DNA from: Sordariomycetes sp. S80-01Y
Taxonomy: Eukaryota; Ascomycota; Sordariomycetes
Reading direction: 5' to 3'
DNA: 64,000 nucleotides
Assembly: GCA_037042185.1 (NCBI GenBank)
Contig: JAXQJY010000032.1
Location: 1,860,001 to 1,924,000, forward strand
This document shows, in pieces, positions 1 to 9,070 of the stretch (positions are counted from its first letter, which is position 1; each line of letters begins with the position of its first letter). The notes beneath the pieces are model-generated. The model saw only the letters and a program-made list of their open reading frames with translations, was not told the origin of the DNA and did not search any database. The position numbers were made by a program, and so were the translations under genes.

Positions 1-1231
1 CGACGACGACCCATGCCTGGGAGCTCTCGGACTTTGAACCCGATCCAAGGCCCGCGCCACATGGCGTGTTTGAGAATTGGACGTGGTGACCGGGAGGCTG
101 CTGCACCGCATGCAAGGCATCTGTAAGGGGTCTGCACATGCGCCTTGGCCGTCGACCGTTGGCTGCTGGCTGCTGGCTGCTGACCGCTGACCGCTGACCG
201 AGTCGCAGAGGGCGCCGACGATTTCAAGAGTGCGTGCGCTCTGCGACTGGACAGTCGGAAATGTTCCCTTTTGTCAGGCTTGAAAGGCTCCAGCCCATAA
301 AATGTGTGCTCTTTAATGTGTTGACCAGCGACGGTGACCCCACTAGACCACTTACCACTTACATGAGCCCCCCTGGCGCGCACACTAACACCCCTGTGGC
401 AGCCCCCCTGTCTCATCATCCGGTGCCCTCAACCCCAGGGGGGGCTCAGAACCCGCAGAGCAAAGCAGAGCAGACCAGAGACGGTGACGGTGACGGTGAC
501 GGGACGCCGCACTCTGTCAAAGGCCCGACTCCGAGCTTCCCGGCCTCCTTCGCAAGCCCAATCTAAATAATCTCCGGTTCCGAAATCCGATCTGAGCTTT
601 CTCAGCATTTGCGTCCGGGACAGGGCGCGTGCGCGCGCGGGAAGTCGACGTCCGGGCGGGGGTGGAAACATGCTCACGTCCCGCAAGCCATCTCTCAGAT
701 AATAATTACCTGCGACCCTCTCGCACCATGACAGTTGCGGTTGCAGCCCCGTTTCAGCTTCTCCAATTGAGCAAGATGAGGATCCTGACGATCGATTTGT
801 TGGCAACTTTGGACCAGAGGTCGTGGAGCCCACCCTCGTGGTCAAGCCGGACGAACAGTCGACAACAGACGAGACTGATCTATGTACAGGCTCCATGCTT
901 TATGCACGAGCTCGCATATTCAAGGATGGCATCACCGATAGGTCAATGTGTCGTAGATGGGCTGAAGCTCAAAAGCTCGAAAAGATCCACACCTCTTTAT
1001 ACCTGTCTAGACGATTTAAGGAAGCTACAGATCAGTCCTCAAGACCAAACCCAGGCTTCCAGGCTTGGGAAAGGAGTGCTCACTGTGCAACCATGATGTA
1101 AAATGGAACGGAGGGAGGGCACATCTTTAAAGGCATGATAAGCAGCGCACAGTAGAGCCCGCGTCAATATGGATTGAGAAGGAGCTTGAACTGCCATTAT
1201 CCCCTTCTATTTGCTGAAGACTCGGATATCA
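1..1231. other. Non-coding left edge
   Basis: I see no convincing gene here. Open frames are short, low in complexity and lack recognisable domains. The stretch holds small tandem repeats: GGCTGCT-like then GACCGCT-like units at about 161-199, and three GGTGAC units at 483-500. The right part is the 3' flank of the PRP28 gene. An exon of a gene lying further left cannot be excluded. Confidence 0.5.
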
Positions 1232-3406
1232 TCATCGCCCGCCATGCTTTCCACCAGCCTCCTCCCTCTTCGCACCACCACCGCCGCCGCCGCCGCCCCT
1301 TACTGGCTTCGACTGCGCCGCCTCGTGCCTCCTCAGCTCATCCGGCACCTTGGAGATGGAGCTCTTGCTGAGCATCTGCTTCAGGTCGTACATGACATCC
1401 GTATCCTCACTTCCGAGGAACGTAATGGCCACACCGCTCTTGCCCGCACGACCGGTTCGACCGATGCGGTGAGTGTAGCTCTCGATGTTGGTCGCCATGT
1501 TGAAGTTGACGACCAGCGACACGTCGGGCACGTCAATACCGCGACCGGCCAGATCTGTTGCGACAAGAACCTGGGTCTCGCCGTTGCGCACCGATGCCAG
1601 TGCTGCTTCTCTCTGTTCCTGGGTCTTGGATCCGTGCAGAGTGACGGTCGACCATCCCATTCTCTTGATATCTCTCGCGACAGCGTCGCAATTCCGCTTA
1701 ATGTTGACAAAGACGATGATGGGCGGCCCGAATTCGTCAGACGAGAGGATCTCCTGGAGGCGCTTCTTCTTGCGATCCTCGTTGGGAACGAACTCGACCC
1801 GTTGCTCGACTGTGTCGACGGCCTCACCCGCGTTGCCGATCATGACGGTTGCAGGGCGACGCAAATACTTCCTTGCAATCTTCTCCACTTGCGCCGGCAT
1901 AGTGGCTGTATACATCATCGTCTGACGATAGCGGTCCCTGCCGCCCACGTAGCGCTTCATGAGTTGCGTGTTCTCGGCGTCATCGGTGTCCGGCTTCTCG
2001 TTTCCGACAGGAAGGGCATCCAAGATTTCGTTGACGGATTCTTCGAAACCAAGATCGATCATTCGATCAGCTTCATCCATGACAACGTAGCAGCACTGTG
2101 ACAGGACGAGGAGTCTGCGTTGGATGCAGTCCACGAGACGACCGGGAGTGGCGACGATGATTTCAGCTCCATCCCGCAGGGCGTAGACTTGCTCCTCTAT
2201 CAAGTGACCACCGACGATGCTGACAGTGTGGAAGCCCAGAGGTTCGGCAAACTTCTTGCATTCTGTCTCGATCTGCTGCACCAACTCTCGAGTTGGCGCC
2301 AGGATGAGGGCGTATGGCCCGTCGTTCTTGTTCATCTCATTGATCTGCGGGAGTTCGGAGATGTACACCAGCAAAGGCAGTAAGAAAGCTGCCGTTTTAC
2401 CGGAACCTGTGACGGCAACACCGATGAGATCCCTTGCTTGCAGCGCAATCGGAATGGCCGCCCGTTGGATCGGCGTGGGCTCCTTGTACCCGACCTGGTC
2501 GACAATGTCGAGTATCCGGGACGGCAGCCCAGACTCCTGCCAGTTTCGCATGGGATTCGGCGTAGCCCCGCCCTTTGTAGCGATTCCAAAGTCTTCCTTG
2601 AAAATGCGCCAGTCTCTTTCGCGCATTTCGTGGAGTGCCTTTTCTGTCCATCTCCTCCCAAGACCTGTCTTGTCTGCGCGCTCCTGTGCGCGGTCCCTCG
2701 CCCTGTAGAAATCCTCCATGATGCCCGCCGCACGTTCTTTGCCGTTCTCAACATCTCTTTGCTCGATCATGCGCGCCCTCTTCTTCACGCGCTCCTCCGC
2801 CTCCTGGTCGAATTCGCCGCCCAACCCAGCGTAGGAACCGCCCCGGTTCACGGTCTGACTGGAGTAGAGGGGGTCGTTATCTCGCCATGTGTCCTCGCCC
2901 GCATCCCAGTCGAAGTTGAATTTCTTGTCCATCGTACGCATGCGTTTCTTCTTGGCTGAGAAGTGGGATTGTTGGTTGACTTCAGGCCCGAGGTACCGTG
3001 ACCGTAGCAGCGAAGCTTCGATGTCCTGAGCTGAGCGCTTATCGCCGGTCTTCTCCTCCTTCTTAGCTTCTTTCCTCCCTCGCCCTGCATCGCGAGAGTC
3101 TCGTCCACCACGCCCGCGGTCGCCGTTCAAAGCCTTGGGCCCTGTTGGCACATTGCTCGCGCCGTTCGGTGTTCCTCGCTCGTCAGGTGTTGCAGTGCTT
3201 CCATTTTGACGAGCTGCCCATTTTCTCTCGTCTTCTTTGCGTTTCCGTGCTGCCTCGCTCTCTTTCCGCTTCTTGTCCTCTTCTTCCTGCTTGGTCTTCT
3301 CTGCGGCGAGCTTTTTGCGCTGGGCTTTGGGGATGAATTTCGGTTTCGCGGCCGCGGCGTCGGCTGCCTTCTTCTTGCGCAAGATTTCTTCGATATCCAG
3401 CGGCAT
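1232..3406 (-). CDS. PRP28: PRP28 pre-mRNA-splicing DEAD-box RNA helicase
   Basis: A 724-residue protein in a single exon. PRP28 is the U5 snRNP helicase that displaces U1 from the 5' splice site during spliceosome activation in the nucleus. A charged Lys/Arg/Glu-rich N-terminus (residues 1-210) precedes a full DEAD-box core: a Q-motif region (GYKEPTPIQ, about 307), Walker A GSGKT (about 334), PTREL (about 371), TPGR, DEAD (about 444), TAT in place of SAT, ARGIDV and HRIGRTGRAG. The large insert between the Q motif and N-terminus and the overall size match PRP28 rather than DED1. I chose the ATG at 3406 because MPLDIEEILRKKK is the family-like start. An in-frame ATG at 3556 would add 50 non-conserved residues. 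The gene is head-to-head with mL59. Confidence 0.93.
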   Translation of the reverse strand: MPLDIEEILRKKKAADAAAAKPKFIPKAQRKKLAAEKTKQEEEDKKRKESEAARKRKEDERKWAARQNGSTATPDERGTPNGASNVPTGPKALNGDRGRGGRDSRDAGRGRKEAKKEEKTGDKRSAQDIEASLLRSRYLGPEVNQQSHFSAKKKRMRTMDKKFNFDWDAGEDTWRDNDPLYSSQTVNRGGSYAGLGGEFDQEAEERVKKRARMIEQRDVENGKERAAGIMEDFYRARDRAQERADKTGLGRRWTEKALHEMRERDWRIFKEDFGIATKGGATPNPMRNWQESGLPSRILDIVDQVGYKEPTPIQRAAIPIALQARDLIGVAVTGSGKTAAFLLPLLVYISELPQINEMNKNDGPYALILAPTRELVQQIETECKKFAEPLGFHTVSIVGGHLIEEQVYALRDGAEIIVATPGRLVDCIQRRLLVLSQCCYVVMDEADRMIDLGFEESVNEILDALPVGNEKPDTDDAENTQLMKRYVGGRDRYRQTMMYTATMPAQVEKIARKYLRRPATVMIGNAGEAVDTVEQRVEFVPNEDRKKKRLQEILSSDEFGPPIIVFVNIKRNCDAVARDIKRMGWSTVTLHGSKTQEQREAALASVRNGETQVLVATDLAGRGIDVPDVSLVVNFNMATNIESYTHRIGRTGRAGKSGVAITFLGSEDTDVMYDLKQMLSKSSISKVPDELRRHEAAQSKPVRGGGGGGGGAKREEAGGKHGGR

Positions 3407-3707
3407 CGTGGTACGTTGAAGGCAGATGGAGATTGTGATGTAAAGATCGAAGCAAAGGTGGGAGTTCCCACGAGGCTGTAGAGCAAGGTCGCGAATCTCG
3501 AAGTCCAAGCCAATCACCACGCGATCTTGCAGTGGAGACCACCAGGTGTCTGACATAAAATGTAACCACTAAATTTGATGATCCAACGGAAAATTACTGC
3601 ATTTATTATGTCACCCGATAGCCAGGGCCAGAAATCTTGGTCCTCAGCCTTGGGCATTTCAATGACAGACGTTGACATTCACACGGTTTGCCATACCACA
3701 CAACACA
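3407..3707. promoter_or_regulatory. Shared divergent promoter region, PRP28/mL59
   Basis: Only 301 bases separate the chosen PRP28 start from the mL59 ATG on the opposite strand, so both promoters must lie here. I see no clear TATA box. The in-frame upstream PRP28 ATG at 3556 falls inside this interval. Confidence 0.6.
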
Positions 3708-4306
3708 ATGGCGCCTCCGACGGCATCCAGCTTCATAGGTCTAGCGAAGCAGCTGCCAGCGCCTCTGCAGCGCTTTTTCGCCCGCTGGCCCCCTGCCGCC
3801 ATCCTTCCCAACAACGGCGTCGGCGTCGAACCAACCGAGTTCCAGAAGCTCCGTCCCAACCCCTTCGCGAAGCAAAAGAACCCCCGAACCGGCAACTGGC
3901 AAGACCCAGTATACTCTCTCCGGAGGCAAGCCGAGCTGTGCAAGCTAGCGAGGGAGCACGGCGTTGAGCACCTGCTGCCGGAGAGCAACAAGGCTTTCGA
4001 GACAAAGCTTGCGAGGCGCGTGGAGCATGGTTTGAGGGTGAAGGGTACAGGTGTTGGACAGCACGTCAAGGGTCACATCCACGAGAGACACATGATCGCA
4101 AAGTACGTGATTCGGATAACGATGTACTCGGTGGCGGCGACTGACCACTCGCAGGATGGAGAGCAGGAGAGAGGCTATGCTGAATATGCCCAAGCTCATC
4201 AAGGAGTGGAAGAAGGCGAGTTCCCCCGTGTGCAAAGCTATGAAACTCCATGCTAACATCTTAACAGACGGGAAGGAGAGGCTGGACGAAGTGGCCAAAG
4301 GTCTAA
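3708..4306 (+). CDS. MRPL25: Mitochondrial large-subunit ribosomal protein mL59 (MRPL25)
   Basis: Three exons, 3708-4102, 4155-4215 and 4268-4306, give 164 residues. mL59 is a fungal protein of the mitochondrial 54S subunit. Support comes from the basic N-terminal region with LAKQLPAPLQRFFARWPP, the central RPNPFAKQKNPRTGNWQDP segment, and the C-terminal GRRGWTKWPK end, which is read only after the second splice. Intron 1 is GTACGT...CAG (52 bases). Intron 2 has a GCTAAC branch and CAG acceptor, but its best donor is GCGAGT at 4216, which makes it a GC-AG intron of 52 bases. A GTGTGC donor at 4228 would keep frame and add four residues but leaves only 40 bases. Confidence 0.85.
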
Positions 4307-4601
4307 GCACCGTGTTGGTGGTCGGTTACGCTATACGACTGTACATACACTATGTATTCCTCTGTATCAATATGAGCCACTCTCGGCGCACTACGCACAC
4401 CACCTGAGTGCCATCTTAGCGTGCTCCAATGGCACGATACTGGATACCTTACCTTAGAGAGGTAGGCGATGCCTCCAAGTCGCCGATAGAAGTTAGTCAC
4501 GTGACCTCCCTCGTAATAACTTCACTAAATTTCCTCCGACGTGCACCATCTGTCCCAACAAGATCCCAACCAAGATCCTCGCAGGCGAGGGTCTTAGCCT
4601 C
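4307..4601. other. Spacer between mL59 and DPH4
   Basis: This interval of 295 bases lies between two genes in the same direction. It holds the mL59 3' end and the DPH4 promoter, with a short CCTTACCTTA stretch at about 4447. No gene seen. Confidence 0.6.
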
Positions 4602-5126
4602 ATGGACAATCATCGGTCATCCAAGCCAGCGACTCACTACCAAGTCCTAAATCTCAGCCCCTCTATCCTCTCAACGCAACACGACCCCTCAACACTCATA
4701 AAACGAGCTTACCACCGCGCTTTACTACAAAATCACCCGGACAAGGCTCAGACAGTCCAGGTGTACGCCATCGACCAGATTACGACAGCATACAACGTTT
4801 TGTCATCACCATCACAGCGCAGCGCTTACGACACTTCTTTGAAGTTGCAGTCGAATGCTGATGGGCAGAGTTTTGGCGCAAGCTTCCAGACTGGAGTTGA
4901 GAATGTCGATTTGGATGATCTAGACTTTGATGAGAAGGAGGCATGCTGGCATCGCTCGTGTCGATGTGGGAATGACAGAGGCTACGTCTTCAAAGAAGAG
5001 GATTTGGAGGAAATGAGTGACGAAGGGGAGTTGATGGTAGGATGTCTTGATTGCAGTCTATGGTTGAGGGTTCACTTTGCAGTTTTGGAGGATGACGAAC
5101 CTCAAGTCAGGGACGGTGGAACCTGA
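4602..5126 (+). CDS. DPH4: DPH4 diphthamide biosynthesis J-domain protein
   Basis: A 174-residue single-exon protein. DPH4 (DNAJC24 family) is a zinc and iron co-chaperone needed in the first step of diphthamide synthesis on elongation factor 2 in the cytosol. The N-terminal J domain (about 12-82) carries the diagnostic His-Pro-Asp triad in NHPDKAQ. The C-terminal half has the CSL-type zinc site: CRCG at about 125 and GCLDCSLWL at about 148, the latter including the Cys-Ser-Leu signature. Length and domain order match the family. It lies tandem to mL59 and converges with the 14-3-3 gene. Confidence 0.92.
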   Translation: MDNHRSSKPATHYQVLNLSPSILSTQHDPSTLIKRAYHRALLQNHPDKAQTVQVYAIDQITTAYNVLSSPSQRSAYDTSLKLQSNADGQSFGASFQTGVENVDLDDLDFDEKEACWHRSCRCGNDRGYVFKEEDLEEMSDEGELMVGCLDCSLWLRVHFAVLEDDEPQVRDGGT

Positions 5127-5515
5127 CTAACACGAACAGAAAGGCCATCAATTTGCACTTTGAAAATTCTAGAAGAATGAGGTTCACGATAGCGCTCATG
5201 GCAAACATATACGCCGGAAACCTCACGAAATAGGCGGTTATGATGTTGATGAAAGGCAATTTTAGTATTTTATTCGTCCGTACGGTCACGCATTAGAAGT
5301 CTAGAAGCAGAACCACAGCAATGTCTCTCCTTTAGGCCTCCGTGCCTCCGTTGGCAAAAGTCAAGCCCCTCCGTTTGTTGTTTGCGCGTTTACCTAAACG
5401 ATGCCGAAGCTCTTGATCAAAAAACGAAGTCTTTCCGTCCACTCCGTAGACACCAACACCAGCGAACTCCAGCTGTAGCCGGAGTCCATGACGCCCCCGC
5501 GAACACCAGTTTTCT
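5127..5515. other. Convergent spacer DPH4/14-3-3
   Basis: These 389 bases lie between two genes that end toward each other, so they hold both 3' UTRs. The middle part (about 5130-5320) is more AT-rich than the surroundings. No gene seen. Confidence 0.6.
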
Positions 5516-6431
5516 TTACTCGGCAGCCTTAGGCTCCTCGGTGGTGGCCGGAGCCTCGGCAGCAGCAGGGGCATCCTCCTTGCTGGCGTCGGCCTGAGCA
5601 GTGCCAGCGTTGTCGGCCTCGGACGAAGTCCACAGGGTCTGTCATCTGTCAGCCTAGATCCATCACGTTCAATCAATAGTACTTACGAGGTTGTCACGGA
5701 GGAGCTGCATGATGAGCGTCGAGTCCTTGTAGCTCTCCTCGCTAAGGGTGTCGAGCTCAGCAATGGCATCATCGAACGCCTGCTTGGCGAGATGGCAAGC
5801 TTGGTCGGGAGCGTTGAGAATCTCGTAGTAGAAGACGGAGAAGTTCAGGGCGAGACCGAGACGGATGGGGTGGGTAGGAGGCAGGTCGGTCTGAGCAACC
5901 TCGGTAGCAGCCTTGTAGGCCTCAAGTGACTTGTCGGCAGAGTCCTTGCGGCGGTCGCCCATGGCGAACTCGGCGAGGTAACGGTGGTAGTCACCCTTCA
6001 TCTTGTGGTAGAACACCTTGGACTCTCCGGACTTGGCGGAGGGAATGAGGTGCTGGTCAAGAACTTCAAGGATGTCGTCGCAAATCTTGGCGAGCTCCAT
6101 CTCGATCTTCTGACGGTACTCCTTGATGAGGGTGACCTGGGAGGAGTTGCCCTTAGTCTCCTCCTTCTGCTCGATGGAGGTGACTATCCTCCAGGAAGCA
6201 CGGCGGGCACCGATGACGTTCTTGTAGGCGACGGACAGGAGGTTGCGCTCCTCGACACTGAGATCGCGGTCCTCAGAAGCGACGATCTTCATGTTCTCTA
6301 CCATCTCTTCTGCAAGTCAGCGCATTGCGGTCACGGAGAATGCGACGAACGCGTCGCCAGCGCAACGTACCCTCATAACGTTCGGCCTGCTCGGCGAGCT
6401 TGGCCAGGTAGACGGCATCCTCTTGACCCAT
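5516..6431 (-). CDS. 14-3-3 protein
   Basis: Three exons on the minus strand, 6371-6431, 5687-6309 and 5516-5638, give 268 residues. 14-3-3 proteins are dimeric cytosolic adaptors that bind phosphoserine/phosphothreonine motifs in many signalling partners. The signature [19 protein letters not shown] lies near residue 45, and the second signature [15 protein letters not shown] is completed across the last intron. The Ala/Glu-rich tail after residue 235 is typical of fungal members. Both introns are GT-AG (GTACGT and GTAAGT donors). The start [21 protein letters not shown] matches the family. A 5'UTR intron lies upstream. Confidence 0.96.
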
Positions 6432-6462
6432 TTTGACGGTTTCGGGAGTGAAAGATTAGGTA

Positions 6463-6958
6463 CTACGGGTGAATCAGTTAGCAAGCCGAAAGTCACTCGT
6501 GAAAGGGGGGTCGGCGTGTGGCGGAAGGCAAAGGCTGCGAGCTTGGCGAAGGCACATCACTATCATCTCGAGGAGCTCCTTGATCAGGCGGACGCCGTCG
6601 AAGTCGAGCGAGTTGGAAGAGTGTCCCCAAGTGCGGAAGGAGGTGAGACGCGCGAGTTGTTGTTCGACGGGAAGCGGCATTCGCGACCCCCGCTCTCCCT
6701 GAGGCCATGGTGGGGTTGGACAAGCCGCGCTCGACTGCCAGGGACGTCGCGATTGCTCGGAGGGGGCCAATCGAGGGCGGAGAAGCGATTGAAAGATCTC
6801 GAGATGCTTCTCAAGGGGTGTCGTCGCGATACAGATAGGTTCGAGTCGCAGCCTTGGCCATTGGGAAGCCGGGTGGGGGAAGAGAATGACGCAGTGCAGG
6901 GTCGAGCTCGAACCAGAGCCAAAAACCCGCCGCTGAACTCAGGGGTTCGCATACATAC
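6463..6958 (-). other. Probable 5'UTR intron of the 14-3-3 gene
   Basis: On the minus strand a GTATGT donor at 6958, a GCTAAC branch site at 6477-6482 and a TAG acceptor ending at 6463 define an intron of about 496 bases. It ends 32 bases before the 14-3-3 ATG. It is about ten times longer than the other introns here. The call rests on splice signals only. Confidence 0.6.
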
Positions 6959-8397
6959 CGTGATTTGTAAAGTAGTACTGAATGAGAGAAGAGCCCAGTC
7001 GGATCGACAAGGAACAGATATATCAGGAAAGCGCGCGGGTGACGAAAGTCGGTCGGGGTTTGTTGTGTTGGTTGTTTAGTCGAGGGTTTGGGGATTCAAG
7101 TGCGAGGTGGGTTGAGGCGCAGGTATTAAGGCAGAGGCGACCGACGGCGAGGAATCCATTGGAAGGCGGAATCCCAGCACCCAATTCGCCCATCCATGTG
7201 GAGATGGGCCTCGTACAGACCACAGCGCTCAGCCCGCTACGGCGTCGCTCGTTACAGCGCTAACAGTCCAGGCTAGCTTCCCAACGAGCAACGTCATTCG
7301 TCCCTCTCAGTCAACCCGCGACATCAGAGCCAATCACTGTCGCATTCTCTACTCACCATTTCTGGCATTGAGCGAATTGACCCGGCACCTCGCTTCTGGA
7401 GCTCACGTGCGGGAGCAATTTGGAGTCTGGGCAAGTCTCGCGGATCACGCTGTCTGGCGGCGAGACCGTGCCGTGACGCTGGCGGCCATTTACATTCGCT
7501 TCATTTTCCCAAGATTACGCCCAGGAGATGCGAGCGGTCTTCCAGTTGTATTCTCGCAAAGGTGCTGCCTTGCATATTCAGGGCATTCTCCATGACGTCC
7601 GCAACCTCACGGCTTGCCTTGCTTTGGTCAGCGTTGATCATGCCTTCTTGTTTCACATCTGTCCCATCAGCAAGGCGTTCATGCGACCTAAGCCTCGCAG
7701 CCCACCCGCATCAAGGTTGACAACGTTGGGCATAAACCACACCTACTCGTGGTGAGGGAGTCAGACCACTAGCGTCTGGCAGTCCTAGCAATCTCTTGGA
7801 GCCGTTGCCAAGTATGGACGTTGAACAACAGCTCTCAGCTGGCCTTTACCAGCATTACGTGTAGCATCGCCTGTAGTGGTGAACCTTTGATCAGCCAAAA
7901 CTCTCCTAGCGACCTGGTGCGCACGATGTAGTTATCCTGTCGGCTTTCTTCTTTCCAGTTTGAAAAGCATCCTTCGAGGATGGGTTCGCATCAGGCCTTA
8001 AGTTTTGCTTGTGTTCGTAGTGGCGTGAGCTCGGAGGCGCCCCTGGAGGCTTCGCAGCGTTACAACGAGGAAGCCGCGCACGACAGCAGTCTAACAGGTA
8101 GAACTCAAATCTTCTTAGACTGCAGTGCAGTACAACCACTTCAGCCTGCTGTAAACGACACGCCACCTTCGTTTTCAACCGATCTCTTCCGCAACGGTTA
8201 TCTCGGTACCTGCCAACCCACCAATCCCCAGCCCGCTGTTCAGGTATCCTCGTATGACGTATTGGCCTCCACCAGTCACAGCTCCCAGCTCCAAGCTCCA
8301 CCCAGCTCTTCCAGCTGCATCCGATCGTCCTCACGTCACATCTTCCAACATCCTCCAACGTTGCCCTCCTCCCCAATTCACCTCCCAAACCGCAACC
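6959..8397. other. Divergent intergenic region, 14-3-3 / IF1
   Basis: About 1.4 kb between the 14-3-3 leader and the IF1 start, which are transcribed away from each other. It should hold both promoters. From about 8260 to 8397 the plus strand becomes C/T-rich, as in many fungal leaders. I see no conserved frame or RNA gene. Confidence 0.5.
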
Positions 8398-8801
8398 ATG
8401 CTTCGCACGACCTTCACTAAGACGGCCGCTTTCCGTCCCCTCCGCGCTACGTTCTCTACGACCGCCCGCGTGATGGCTGAGGGAGACACCGGCGCGCCGC
8501 CCAAGACCGGTGGCCAAGGGTAAGTCGGCTCTCACGGGCGAGGTTCGAGAGGCGAGAACTGACCTTTGGTGCACAGCGATGCCTTCCAGCGCCGTGAGAA
8601 GGCCAGCGAGGATTACGCCATCCGTCAGCGCGAGAAGGAGAAGCTTCTGGAACTGAAGAAGAGGTTGGCCGACCAGAAGGACCACCTGAACAAGCTCGAG
8701 GAGCACATGTATGTTTTTCCTTCATCCTCCCAGGTCTCCGCCGACTACTGACACTCCCCAGCAACGAGATCACCAAGAACCAAGGCGGCGAACAGAACTA
8801 A
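8398..8801 (+). CDS. INH1: Mitochondrial F1F0-ATPase inhibitor (IF1 family)
   Basis: Three exons, 8398-8519, 8577-8708 and 8762-8801, give 97 residues. IF1 binds the F1 part of ATP synthase when the matrix acidifies and blocks ATP hydrolysis. Residues 1-24 are Arg/Thr/Phe-rich and lack acids, as expected for a mitochondrial targeting peptide. The inhibitory segment GDAFQRREKASEDYAIRQRE (about 40-59) is followed by a long charged alpha-helix (KEKLLELKKRLADQKDHLNK) that forms the dimer coiled coil. Both introns are GT-AG, and splicing restores the uninterrupted helix. Confidence 0.93.
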
Positions 8802-9070
8802 GTGTCACTGTTCAAGTACGATTGTATAATGGATAATTCGGGATAACATGGCATGTTGCATTGAGCTTTGCTCTCTGTAGTCGCAGATTGATGCACCTGA
8901 ACCATTTGCTTCTGAGTTCTTTAGGCTAGTGTACAATTACCAAAGGATCATCTTGCGTTCAACCTGACTCATTTGTGCTTGCGAGCCGCAAGGATGTTCT
9001 AGTAGCGCAGCTAAATTCTCCGGAACGCCAATCCAAACAGCAGATTCATGTGTTCCTTGCCATTCGTACA

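Noticed and set aside
1211-2101. Long plus-strand frame opposite PRP28
   Set aside because: It is the antisense shadow of a GC-rich conserved helicase gene and has no domain of its own.
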